64,000 nt of DNA from Rudanella sp031411995 (lineage in GTDB: Bacteria > Bacteroidota > Bacteroidia > Cytophagales > Spirosomataceae): the NCBI GenBank assembly GCA_031411995.1, contig JANOCD010000023.1:62001-126000 (forward strand). The letters run 5' to 3'. The number at the start of each line of letters is the position of its first letter. Within the stretch, counting starts at the first letter, position 1. A program made the translations under genes and the position numbers. Positions 25,597 through 34,041 of the stretch are shown in pieces. The notes under the pieces were generated by a model that saw nothing but the letters and a program-made list of their open reading frames with translations, searched no databases and had not been told where the DNA came from.

Positions 25597-27450
25597 ATGT
25601 CTACCCTACTCTACCACGGCACCACTGACCCCCGGCCTGTTCACCATTTTTTGCAGGCCGGCCCTTTATCGGCAATTTATTCAAACGGCTCCCTCCGCTA
25701 CATCCGGCTTGGCGATCAGGAGGTGGTACGCATGATTTACTTTGCCCTCCGCGATGAACACTGGAACACCCTGCCAACCCGCATCGTCAACGAACAACTT
25801 CAAATTGACGAACACACCTTCCAACTAACGTTCGATTGTGCTCATTATCAAGTCGATACGGAGATAATTGGGTGGCAGTGCGCCATAACCGGCGATGAAA
25901 CAGGCTGCATCCGGTTCGCCATCGACGGAACGGTGATTAACCCCTTCAGCCGGAACCGGGCCGGGCTTTGCGTGTTGCACCCGATCACTGAAACCGTGGG
26001 TCAGGCAGTCAAGCTTACAAATCCCGATGGCACGAAATCTTCGGACGTTTTCCCCGAACTCATTAGCCCACACCAACCCTTTATCGACATTGCCGTTATG
26101 CAATGGCACCTGCCCGATGGCACCGCAGCGACACTCACGTTTGACGGTGATATTTTTGAAACTGAAGATCAACGCAACTGGTCCGATACCTCGTTCAAAA
26201 CCTATTGTACCCCGCTCCACCTACCCCGCCCGGTGCTGCTACAGCCCGGCGACCAGATTCGGCAAGTAGTGACGCTGGACCTCATCCCTTCCCAATCTGT
26301 CGGATCGCCCTCTACCCTTCAGTCCTCTCCTTCTTCCCTTTACTCCCTTTTCCCTCCCATTGGCCTTTGCCACGCCATCGACCAGCCTAAACTGAAAACT
26401 GATGAAGCCGCGCAACTGCGTAAAATGGGCCTGGATCATTTGCGAATTTCGGTCGATTTTAGCCGCCCCGACTGGTCGGAATGGTTGACAGTGGGACTGA
26501 GCGAGGCTAAACGATTGCAAGTACAGGTAGTGCTGGCCATCGTTTTCACCGATAATTACCGGACTGAGCTGAACCACTTTCAGCAAGCCATCGAGTGGCT
26601 GAACCCTGCCGTGTCAGCAGTGGACGTATTCCATACCGATCAACCCGTTTTACCTGGTGCCTTGTGGGCTGAGGTGGCGGCTCCTCTGAAAAAACTGTTT
26701 GCCGGTGCCAAACTCGGCCTCGGTTCGCTGGACAATTTCACCGAACTCAACCGAAACCGCCCCATACATGAACTCGCCACCACCACCCCGCCCGACTACC
26801 TGGTTTACGCCCTAAACCCACAGGCACACACCATTGACGATCAAACAGTTATCGAGAATCTGGCCGCTCAGACCGACACTGTTCTGACAGCCCGAAGTTT
26901 CGCGGGTGGTTTGCCCATTCACGTTGGCCCCGTCACGCTCAAATCCAGACATGTTGCCGAAGCGGACCCCCGTTATTCATCGTTGTTGGCGGCAGGCTGG
27001 TTAGTGGGGAGTTTGGCCGCGCTCACGCTGGCGGGTGCTTCGAGAATAACTTATTTTGACACCAAAGGCCCAAAGGGTATTATGGAGGGCATCGACCCCG
27101 AAACAAACGTGGGGCAGGTATTCCCAACTGGGCTCATGCTGATGGCCCTGGCCGATTGGCCCGGTGCCGAATGTATATCCAGCGAAACCTACAACTCACT
27201 GACGATAAGCAGCCTATCCCTAAAAAAAGAAGGACAAACGTTGCTTGTTGTGGCCAACCACACCTGGGACGAGCAAACCGTTTCGCTCCCCGACGATCGG
27301 GAACTGCCCGCTCAGGGGTGGTTTTTAGACGAAACAACCACCCCCGCCAGTATGCAAACGGGCAAACTACCCGCGCTTAAACCGCTGGACAACAGAACGC
27401 TTCAATTAAAACCATTTGCCGTTGTCGGCATCTTGTTTAATTGCCAATAA
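25597..27450 (+). CDS. Probable D-apionate lactonase
   Basis: From the ATG at 25597 this encodes 617 aa. Three regions can be drawn: an N-terminal beta-sandwich (about 1-230, with LRYIRLGDQEVVRMIYFALRD, FETEDQRNWSDTSFKTY), a TIM-barrel-like middle (LGLDHLRISVDFSR-type strands, about 255-490) and a small C-terminal beta domain (ISSLSLKKEGQTLLVVANHT). This layout and the N-terminal phrasing match my recollection of D-apionate lactonase (ApnL), which hydrolyses D-apionolactone in apiose catabolism. A Ser/Pro-rich linker at about 237-255 is coded by a pyrimidine tract. It lies 38 bp before kynU. Confidence 0.55.
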   Translation: MSTLLYHGTTDPRPVHHFLQAGPLSAIYSNGSLRYIRLGDQEVVRMIYFALRDEHWNTLPTRIVNEQLQIDEHTFQLTFDCAHYQVDTEIIGWQCAITGDETGCIRFAIDGTVINPFSRNRAGLCVLHPITETVGQAVKLTNPDGTKSSDVFPELISPHQPFIDIAVMQWHLPDGTAATLTFDGDIFETEDQRNWSDTSFKTYCTPLHLPRPVLLQPGDQIRQVVTLDLIPSQSVGSPSTLQSSPSSLYSLFPPIGLCHAIDQPKLKTDEAAQLRKMGLDHLRISVDFSRPDWSEWLTVGLSEAKRLQVQVVLAIVFTDNYRTELNHFQQAIEWLNPAVSAVDVFHTDQPVLPGALWAEVAAPLKKLFAGAKLGLGSLDNFTELNRNRPIHELATTTPPDYLVYALNPQAHTIDDQTVIENLAAQTDTVLTARSFAGGLPIHVGPVTLKSRHVAEADPRYSSLLAAGWLVGSLAALTLAGASRITYFDTKGPKGIMEGIDPETNVGQVFPTGLMLMALADWPGAECISSETYNSLTISSLSLKKEGQTLLVVANHTWDEQTVSLPDDRELPAQGWFLDETTTPASMQTGKLPALKPLDNRTLQLKPFAVVGILFNCQ

Positions 27451-27488
27451 AAACGGCTTTCCCACAAGTCCCTCATAATCAGGCAACA

Positions 27489-28760
27489 ATGGTCTACGAA
27501 AACACCCTCGCCTTTGCCCAATCACTCGACGCGCAAGACTTGCTCCGGCCCTTCCGCGACCAATTTCATATTCCACAACGAGCTGGCAAAGACCTGATTT
27601 ACTTGTGTGGTAATTCGCTTGGCTTGCAACCCAAAACGGCCCGCACCGCCCTCGAAAATGAACTGGATGCGTGGCAACACCTCGGTGTGGAAGGCTGGTT
27701 CGAGAGCCTGCACGAAACAACGCCATCCTGGTTGAGCTACCACGAACGCTGTCAGCAACCTCTTGCCCACATTGTGGGAGCCTTGCCCGCCGAGGTTTGC
27801 CCCATGAACGCCCTGACGGTGAATTTGCACCTGCTGATGGAGTCGTTTTATCAGCCGGAGGGTGCCAAAACCCAAATTCTGACCATTGCGGGTGATTTTC
27901 CGTCGGACCAGTATGCCCTCGAAACTCACATCCGTTCGCGGGGACTCGACCCCGCCCACACGCTGATTGAAGTGCAGCCCCGCGCTGATGGACTGATTTA
28001 TACGGATGATATCAAAAAATCTATTGCTAACCATGCCGATACGCTGGCTTTGGTGTTGATGAGTGGCCTGAATTATTACACGGGGCAGGTGTACGACATG
28101 CAGGCCATTGCCCAAACTGCCCACAAACATGGCGTTCCGGTTGGCTTCGATCTGGCCCATGCCATTGGCAACATTCCCCTGAATCTCCACGAATGGGGGG
28201 TTGATTTTGCCACCTGGTGTTCCTATAAGTACCTCAATGGGGGGCCGGGGGCCGTGTCGGGGGTCTATGTGCATGAGCGGCACCACACCCCCTCGGTGCC
28301 GCGTTTGGCAGGCTGGTGGGGCTACGACGAAACCCGACGGTTTCAGATGACCAAAGGGTTTGTGCCGATGGTCGGGGCTGCGGGCTGGCAACTGAGCACA
28401 CCCAACATCCTGGCTCTTTCGGTCCATAAAGCGGCCATTGAGATCACGGCCGAAGCAGGCATGGCCAATCTCCGCTGCAAAAGCGAGCAGCTAACCGGCT
28501 ACCTTGCTTTTGTGCTGGGTCCCTTCGCCGATACCATCCAGATTCTGACACCAGCCGATCCGGCTCAACGGGGAAGCCAGTTGTCGCTTTTGGTGAAGCA
28601 AAACGGCAGAGCTTTGTTTACCTACCTCACCGAAGCAGGCATCATTGGCGACTGGCGTGAACCCGACTGTATCCGCCTGGCTCCCACACCTTTATACAAC
28701 ACGTTTACGGATGTTTGGCGGGTTGGCGAGACTTTACGCCTTTTTTTCGGCGGTCGCTAA
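27489..28760 (+). CDS. kynU: Kynureninase
   Basis: This 423-aa PLP enzyme cleaves kynurenine (or 3-hydroxykynurenine) to anthranilate (or 3-hydroxyanthranilate) and alanine. Family blocks are clear: DLIYLCGNSLGLQPK, VEGWFESLH, MNALTVNLHLLM, FDLAHAIGNIPLNLHEWGVDFA and the PLP-lysine segment CSYKYLNGGPGAVSGVYVHE. The ATG at 27489 begins MVYENTLAF; a TTG at 27441 would overlap the preceding gene and is less likely. Its 3' end overlaps the convergent TetR gene by 27 bp. No other kynurenine-pathway gene (tdo, kynB) is near. Confidence 0.95.
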   Translation: MVYENTLAFAQSLDAQDLLRPFRDQFHIPQRAGKDLIYLCGNSLGLQPKTARTALENELDAWQHLGVEGWFESLHETTPSWLSYHERCQQPLAHIVGALPAEVCPMNALTVNLHLLMESFYQPEGAKTQILTIAGDFPSDQYALETHIRSRGLDPAHTLIEVQPRADGLIYTDDIKKSIANHADTLALVLMSGLNYYTGQVYDMQAIAQTAHKHGVPVGFDLAHAIGNIPLNLHEWGVDFATWCSYKYLNGGPGAVSGVYVHERHHTPSVPRLAGWWGYDETRRFQMTKGFVPMVGAAGWQLSTPNILALSVHKAAIEITAEAGMANLRCKSEQLTGYLAFVLGPFADTIQILTPADPAQRGSQLSLLVKQNGRALFTYLTEAGIIGDWREPDCIRLAPTPLYNTFTDVWRVGETLRLFFGGR

Positions 28761-29387
28761 TGCCTGTTCAGCCTCTATTCGTTCTTCAGTGAAGAGATAA
28801 GCCCCTCTGAATAGATTGCCTAAGGTAGTTTCGATTTCGGCCCAGCCTTCGTCGGTTTGCAGGTCGATCCCGAATACCACCTTTTGTTGCTGGGCTGACA
28901 GCGTAAGAAGGGTTAACCCACTGATGATGAGAGCCGCAAAAGCATGTCCGTGCTTTGTTCCAATAATCTTCGATAACTCGTCGATCATTTTTCGAACCTG
29001 TCCTTCTTTCTCTGAAGCAGTAGGATTGCTGTTGCCTACCACATTAAGCAGATCGGCTTTCAGAAACTCCTGCGCGGTTATATCGTTGCGAAGCAGCCGA
29101 AATTCGGTGACTAAATAATCGTTACAGGCCTGAAAAACTTCATGCAGTGGGGCCGTTCTAAGGCGTTCAATATCAATTGGCGGTGCGGAAACAACTAGTT
29201 TTGTCTGTTTCAAGTAAGCGTCAACCAAACCATCTAATCCCCCAAAATAGCGGTAGATAAGCATTTTATTGACCCCCGCTTTACTGGCAATTTTATTGAT
29301 TCTTAATTGATCGAATCCTTCTGTAGCAACAATTTCTCCAACCGTTTCAATTAATCGTTGTTCTCGTTGCAACCTATTTCGCTGCAT
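28734..29387 (-). CDS. TetR/AcrR family transcriptional regulator
   Basis: This 217-aa regulator has an N-terminal HTH (IVATEGFDQLRINKIASKAGVNKMLIYRYFGGLDGLVDAYL) typical of TetR proteins and a helical C-terminal ligand-binding domain without recognisable specificity. It is transcribed towards kynU and overlaps its 3' end by 27 bp. Upstream lies queG on the same strand (122-bp gap). The target is not evident; regulation of itself or the apnL-kynU unit is possible. Confidence 0.9.
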   Translation of the reverse strand: MQRNRLQREQRLIETVGEIVATEGFDQLRINKIASKAGVNKMLIYRYFGGLDGLVDAYLKQTKLVVSAPPIDIERLRTAPLHEVFQACNDYLVTEFRLLRNDITAQEFLKADLLNVVGNSNPTASEKEGQVRKMIDELSKIIGTKHGHAFAALIISGLTLLTLSAQQQKVVFGIDLQTDEGWAEIETTLGNLFRGAYLFTEERIEAEQALATAEKKA

Positions 29388-29508
29388 ATATGGGTCTAAC
29401 TATGGGGTACGCTGGCAATGTAACTTTCCGTTGATTAAAAACCTATTCCTGACTCACCTGTTTTTTATCAACGATACTCAATAACAGTACGTATAAGTGG
29501 TTTGTTTG

Positions 29509-30438
29509 CTATTCACTGACAAATCTAATGTTACGGCGCAGCCCGTCCAGTTTGGTTCGTTTCACCGCCGACCGCCTGAATAATTCACTAAAAACGGCTT
29601 CAGTAATCTCCTCCCAGTCTGCTTTTTTCATAGTGAGCAACTCAGTATGTAGCTGAAATTCAGGTGTTCGATGAGCCTTTGCAAACTTGTTCCAGGGGCA
29701 CACATCCTGGCAGATGTCACAGCCAAACACCCAGTTCTCAAACTGCCCCTGCACCTCCTGCGGAATAGCTTCTTTCAGCTCAATAGTGAAGTAGGAAATG
29801 CACTTGCTGCCATCCACCACATAGGGTTCCGAAATAGCGTCGGTGGGGCAAGCGTCGATGCAGCGGGTGCAGGTGCCACAATAATCGGCAATGGGGCCGT
29901 CGGGCGTGAGGTCGAGGTCGAGGATGAGTTCGCCAATGAAGAAAAAGCTGCCCATATCGCGGCTAATCACGTTGGTGTGTTTACCCATCCAACCCGCCCC
30001 CGATTGTTTGGCCCACGCTTTGTCCATCACGGGTGCCGAATCGACAAAAACCCGCCCGCCGACTTCCCCAATTTTGTCCTGAATGAAGGCCATGAGATCC
30101 TTCAGTTTGTCTTTTATCACAAAATGATAGTCTTCCCCGTAGGCATATTTAGAGATTTTCAGGTCGTCCTTGCCCTCGGGCAACCGTTTTTCGGGGTAAT
30201 AATTGAGCAGGACTGTCACCACCGACTTTGCCCCCTCAACCAGCTTTCGGGGGTCGAGCCGCTTATCAAAATGGTTGGCCATATACCCCATTTTTCCGTG
30301 GTAGTTGCGGTTCAGCCAGGCTTCTAAACGGGGGGCCTCTTTTTCCAGAAATTCTGCTTTCGACACTCCGCAAAAGTCGAATCCCAGGCGAGCCGCTTCG
30401 GCTTTAATCAGGGCAGTATGGTGTTCTATAGGCAACAT
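29509..30438 (-). CDS. queG: Epoxyqueuosine reductase
   Basis: This 309-aa protein performs the last step of queuosine tRNA modification, reducing epoxyqueuosine with cobalamin and two [4Fe-4S] clusters. Cluster cysteines are visible at 187, 190, 193 and 197 (CGTCTRCIDACP) and at 240, 243 and 247 (CDICQDVCPWN), with Cys213 between. The VDSAPVMDK segment (Asp133) carries the expected catalytic acid. Length matches the family. It is divergent from grpE and looks monocistronic. Confidence 0.95.
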   Translation of the reverse strand: MLPIEHHTALIKAEAARLGFDFCGVSKAEFLEKEAPRLEAWLNRNYHGKMGYMANHFDKRLDPRKLVEGAKSVVTVLLNYYPEKRLPEGKDDLKISKYAYGEDYHFVIKDKLKDLMAFIQDKIGEVGGRVFVDSAPVMDKAWAKQSGAGWMGKHTNVISRDMGSFFFIGELILDLDLTPDGPIADYCGTCTRCIDACPTDAISEPYVVDGSKCISYFTIELKEAIPQEVQGQFENWVFGCDICQDVCPWNKFAKAHRTPEFQLHTELLTMKKADWEEITEAVFSELFRRSAVKRTKLDGLRRNIRFVSE

Positions 30439-30487
30439 GAGTAGTCGTAAAGATACGGCTTTGCGCCATCTTGGCAGAGTTTATCCC

Positions 30488-30515
30488 TTTGGCAACGCTT
30501 TTGCTCCTACTTTTG
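30488..30515 (+). promoter_or_regulatory. Putative grpE promoter
   Basis: TTTG at 30488 and TACTTTTG at 30508 match the Bacteroidota -33 and -7 (TAnnTTTG) elements, but the spacer of 16 nt is shorter than the usual 19-21. Correct position and orientation for grpE-dnaJ. Confidence 0.4.
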
Positions 30516-30549
30516 CACCTGAATTATGACAGATTAAGTGCGTTTAAGC

Positions 30550-31143
30550 ATGGAAAATAAAGACATTTTGGACGAAGACGTTCAACACACAAACGGACAA
30601 CCTGACAGTACTGATACATCAACGGCTGAACTCGATGAAGCCGTGACCATCAATGGGGGTTCAGCCGACGAAATGGCGGCAGAGCCAACCGTTTCGGCCG
30701 AAGACAAGACGTATCAGGAGTTGGTTGAACTGAAAGATAAATACCTGCGTCTGTATGCCGATTTCGAGAACTTCCGTCGGCGCACGGCTAAAGAGAAAAT
30801 GGAGTTGATGGCCAACGCCAACGAAAGCATGCTGGTAGCCCTGCTGCCCGTTGTCGACGATTTTGAGCGGGCCATGCAGTCCATCGAAACAACCGACGAT
30901 ATTGCCGCTGTGAAAGAAGGCGTGAGCCTGATATACAATAAGTTGGGCCGTACTCTCGAAAGCAAAGGGCTGAAACCAATGACTGCCAAAGGCGAAGTAT
31001 TCAACGCCGATCTCCACGAATCAATCACGCAATTTCCGGCCCCCAGCGACGAGCTGAAAGGCAAGGTAATCGACGAAATTGAACGCGGCTATTACCTGAA
31101 TGATAAAGTGATTCGATTTGCAAAAGTTATTATTGGCAGCTAA
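30550..31143 (+). CDS. grpE: Nucleotide exchange factor GrpE
   Basis: From the ATG at 30550 this encodes 197 aa (a GTG at 30538 is an alternative). After an acidic, disordered N-terminus comes the GrpE coiled coil (LVELKDKYLRLYADFENFRRRTAKEKMEL) and the beta-domain (GLKPMTAKGEVFNADLHESI, DEIERGYYLNDKVIRFAKVIIG). GrpE releases ADP from DnaK. dnaJ follows after a GAAAGAG-type inverted repeat that fills the gap, so the two form an operon without dnaK. Confidence 0.95.
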   Translation: MENKDILDEDVQHTNGQPDSTDTSTAELDEAVTINGGSADEMAAEPTVSAEDKTYQELVELKDKYLRLYADFENFRRRTAKEKMELMANANESMLVALLPVVDDFERAMQSIETTDDIAAVKEGVSLIYNKLGRTLESKGLKPMTAKGEVFNADLHESITQFPAPSDELKGKVIDEIERGYYLNDKVIRFAKVIIGS

Positions 31144-31145
31144 TG

Positions 31146-31231
31146 GCGAAAGAGCGAAAGAGCGAAAGAGTGAGTAAGGATACCTGATTTCTTTACCGTC
31201 ACTCTTTAGCTCTTTCACTCTTTCACTCTTT
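31146..31231 (+). repeat. GAAAGAG-type inverted repeat in the grpE-dnaJ gap (copy 1)
   Basis: Three copies of GCGAAAGAG run into GTGAGTAAGG, then a short spacer, then CACTCTTTAGC and repeated TCTTTCAC units that pair with the left arm. It fills the space from the grpE stop codon to just before the dnaJ start. A second element of the same design lies at 50789-50869. Confidence 0.75.
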
Positions 31232-31238
31232 GAAAGAC

Positions 31239-32411
31239 ATGGCGACGAAACGAGATTATTACGAAATATTGGGTATTGACAAGGGTGCGTCGGCCGACGA
31301 CATCAAGAAGGCCTACCGTAAGATGGCCATCAAGTACCACCCCGATAAAAACCCCGACGATCCCACCGCTGAGGATAAGTTTAAAGAAGCTGCCGAAGCC
31401 TACGACGTATTAAGCGATGTCAATAAAAAGGCTCGTTACGACCAGTATGGCCATGCCGGCCTGGGTGGCGCGGCTGGCGGTGGCTACGGTGCCGGTGGCC
31501 CGTCGATGGAAGATATTTTCAGCCAGTTTGGCGATATTTTCGGTGAAGAATCGCCGTTTGGCAGTTTCTTCAACCGGGGTCAGGGCGGTGGTGGCGGAGG
31601 TCAGCGACAGCGCGTTCGGCGCGGGTCCGACCTGCGCATCAAGCTGAAACTGAACCTTCAGGAAATAGCCAACGGAGCCGAGAAAAAAATAAAGGTAAAG
31701 CGGCACGTAACCTGCACCACTTGTGCAGGCAACGGGTCAAAGAACGGAACCGCCGTTCAAACCTGTACGACCTGTAATGGGTCGGGCCAAACCCGCAAAG
31801 TGGTGAACACCATGCTGGGCCAAATGGTCTCCACCAGCACTTGCCAAACCTGCAACGGCGAAGGCAAAATTGTGACCGACCGCTGCGAAACCTGCTTTGG
31901 CGAAGGCCGGATTCTGGAAGAGGACGTAATCCCAATCAAAATTCCGGCTGGTGTGGCCGAAGGCATTCAACTGTCGGTGGGCGGCAAAGGCAACGTTCCT
32001 CCGCGTGGGGGCGTGGCTGGCGACTTGCTCATTGTGGTGGAAGAAGAAGAAGATGTTGACCTCAAACGCGATGGCCATAACGTGGTTTTCGACCTCCACG
32101 TAACCTTCCCTGATGCGGCTCTTGGCACCAGTGTGGAGGTGCCGACCATTGACGGTCGCGCCCGCATCACGCTTGAACCCGGCACGCAAAGTGGTAAAAT
32201 TCTGCGGCTCAAAGGCAAGGGAATCAAAGAGTTAAACGGATATGGACGTGGTGACCAGCTCATTCACGTGAACGTTTGGACACCCCGAACGCTGTCTGCC
32301 GAAGAAAAATCAATGCTTGAGAAGCTAAAGCATTCGCCCAATTTTCAGCCCAAACCCAACAAAGGGGATAAAGGCTTTTTTGAGAAAATGAAAGATTTCT
32401 TTCATGGATGA
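31239..32411 (+). CDS. dnaJ: Chaperone DnaJ (Hsp40)
   Basis: This 390-aa type I DnaJ (ATG at 31239) shows all domains. The J domain has HPD at 34-36 (KYHPDKNP); then come a Gly/Phe-rich linker (GGAAGGGYGAGGP), four zinc-binding CxxCxGxG motifs (CTTCAGNG, CTTCNGSG, CQTCNGEG, CETCFGEG) and the C-terminal substrate-binding domains. It stimulates DnaK ATPase and delivers unfolded clients. Paired with grpE. Confidence 0.97.
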   Translation: MATKRDYYEILGIDKGASADDIKKAYRKMAIKYHPDKNPDDPTAEDKFKEAAEAYDVLSDVNKKARYDQYGHAGLGGAAGGGYGAGGPSMEDIFSQFGDIFGEESPFGSFFNRGQGGGGGGQRQRVRRGSDLRIKLKLNLQEIANGAEKKIKVKRHVTCTTCAGNGSKNGTAVQTCTTCNGSGQTRKVVNTMLGQMVSTSTCQTCNGEGKIVTDRCETCFGEGRILEEDVIPIKIPAGVAEGIQLSVGGKGNVPPRGGVAGDLLIVVEEEEDVDLKRDGHNVVFDLHVTFPDAALGTSVEVPTIDGRARITLEPGTQSGKILRLKGKGIKELNGYGRGDQLIHVNVWTPRTLSAEEKSMLEKLKHSPNFQPKPNKGDKGFFEKMKDFFHG

Positions 32412-32427
32412 CGCTCATTATTTTGAC

Positions 32428-32506
32428 ATTCCGATAATAGAGATAATCGTAAGCTAACCCAACACTCCAGTTAGTCTGGTTTTACGATTACTTCTATTAT
32501 CGAAAT
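32428..32506. terminator. Imperfect long inverted repeat between convergent dnaJ and nadV
   Basis: A stem of about 25 bp with a few mismatches (ATTCCGATAATAGAG... against CTTCTATTATCGAAAT) and a loop of about 30 nt. It probably acts as a bidirectional terminator, although no clear T tract follows directly. Confidence 0.6.
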
Positions 32507-32568
32507 GTTCAGCGTTTACGGGCATTCATCAGTTCTACGTTTAAAATGGCAATGAAAACGGCCTGTAC

Positions 32569-34029
32569 TTATCGTCCCAGTTGCTCCCGAATTTCACTCA
32601 GCGTTTGTTTCCGCACCAGCTTTCCGTCTAAAAAAACCGTTTGCAGCAGACCCGTTTGCTCTTCGGCCCAGGTGCATTGATCCTGCATAATCAAGTGGCC
32701 GTTTTCTTCCCGGACGCTCAACAAACCTTTGGCCGATTTCTTGGTGCCATCGTCGGTTTTGGGGTCTTTGAAAATGTCGCGACCCTGCCCGTTTACCTCG
32801 CCGTAGGTGGCTTTTACAGCAAATCCATAGGTATCTCGCGTTACATATTCGTAGGTATAAGATCCGATGCCGAGTACCACGTTGAACGACGCAAACCCCT
32901 TCTGTTTTAGTCGCTCCAGAATCTGCAACTGCCGTTCGGGGGTAATGCTGTCGCCATAAATCAGACCGATATGACTGTCTAACAGCTTGTAACCCCGCTC
33001 GGTGGTGGTGCCGCCGAAAGTTTCCCACAGACACTCAACCGCCCCCCGAAACGCCGGACTGCCAGGTTCGGCATCGGGGTCGCCACAGATAATCAGCACG
33101 GGGTCGCCGGAGTCGGGGCGAATCACAACTTTGCCATCGCGGGCCAGAATATCGGCTTTAAGTTGGGGCAAAAAGTCGGTGATGACCTGCCAGAAATCCC
33201 AGGTATCGGACACAATGGAGACGACACCCGCCGGATAAACTTCAGTAATGAGCCGGCGGAAAGTTTCTATCTCACTGTCTCTCAAGCCCATACACATGAC
33301 TGAATGTTCGGTTGCCGGTACGGAGCCGCCAACCAGTTCATTGTCGGCATTGGCACCGTAGTAGGTTTCTAGGAAGTCGATGGCGGGTACGGAATCGGTG
33401 CCGGTGAAACTCAGTAAATGCCCTGCCGCACTCATCACGGCATCCTCCACACCCGACATGCCGCGCATGGAAAAGTCGTGCCCCTGCCAACCCACAAACT
33501 CGCGGTTGCCCACCGTTTCATCGGCATATTGGTCGAACACGCGCCTGTAGATTCGGGCGGTGGTGGCGGAGGTGCAGGGTTTCCAGACCACGCACGAAAT
33601 GAGCGTTTCGAGGTAGTTGGTGAGCCAGAAAAATTCGGGTTTGGTATTTTTCATGGTGAGCATTGCCACCCGCAACGGCACCACTGTTCCTTCGGGTACA
33701 GCTTTGATTTCCAGCGGCATGTACCCCAAATCGTGCAAGGCTCCAATGTGGGCCACGTCAATGGAACCCGGCCCCAGGGCGGTGTCCATCCGGCGTTGAT
33801 ACTGCGCCAGCACCTCGGCTTTGGGCCGCTTGAAAAACCCCTCGTTCCACTGGTGAATCAGGTATTCGATGACGAAATATTGCAGACCAAAAAACACGAC
33901 CTCGTCACTGCCAGCCACGCGGCTTTTACGGGGAGTCAGGTTGCTATACACCAGTTCCGTACCATCGGGATATTGCCGACGGTGATCGGCTTTGTAAAAA
34001 TCAATCAGCGTAAGTGGGTTCAGTTGCAT
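32569..34029 (-). CDS. nadV: Nicotinamide phosphoribosyltransferase
   Basis: This 486-aa enzyme makes nicotinamide mononucleotide from nicotinamide and PRPP. Motifs fit the NAMPT/NadV family rather than bacterial PncB: DFYKADHRRQYPDGTELVYSNLTPRKSR, FFGLQYFVIEYLI, GHDFSMRGMSGVEDAVMSAAGHLLSF, VSIVSDTWDFW and VIRPDSGDPV. It is 12 bp downstream of a PRPP synthetase-like gene and downstream of an NrtR regulator. Together they form an NAD-salvage module like those known from some bacteria and large phages such as KVP40. Confidence 0.93.
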   Translation of the reverse strand: MQLNPLTLIDFYKADHRRQYPDGTELVYSNLTPRKSRVAGSDEVVFFGLQYFVIEYLIHQWNEGFFKRPKAEVLAQYQRRMDTALGPGSIDVAHIGALHDLGYMPLEIKAVPEGTVVPLRVAMLTMKNTKPEFFWLTNYLETLISCVVWKPCTSATTARIYRRVFDQYADETVGNREFVGWQGHDFSMRGMSGVEDAVMSAAGHLLSFTGTDSVPAIDFLETYYGANADNELVGGSVPATEHSVMCMGLRDSEIETFRRLITEVYPAGVVSIVSDTWDFWQVITDFLPQLKADILARDGKVVIRPDSGDPVLIICGDPDAEPGSPAFRGAVECLWETFGGTTTERGYKLLDSHIGLIYGDSITPERQLQILERLKQKGFASFNVVLGIGSYTYEYVTRDTYGFAVKATYGEVNGQGRDIFKDPKTDDGTKKSAKGLLSVREENGHLIMQDQCTWAEEQTGLLQTVFLDGKLVRKQTLSEIREQLGR

Positions 34030-34041
34030 AATGCGGTGAGG

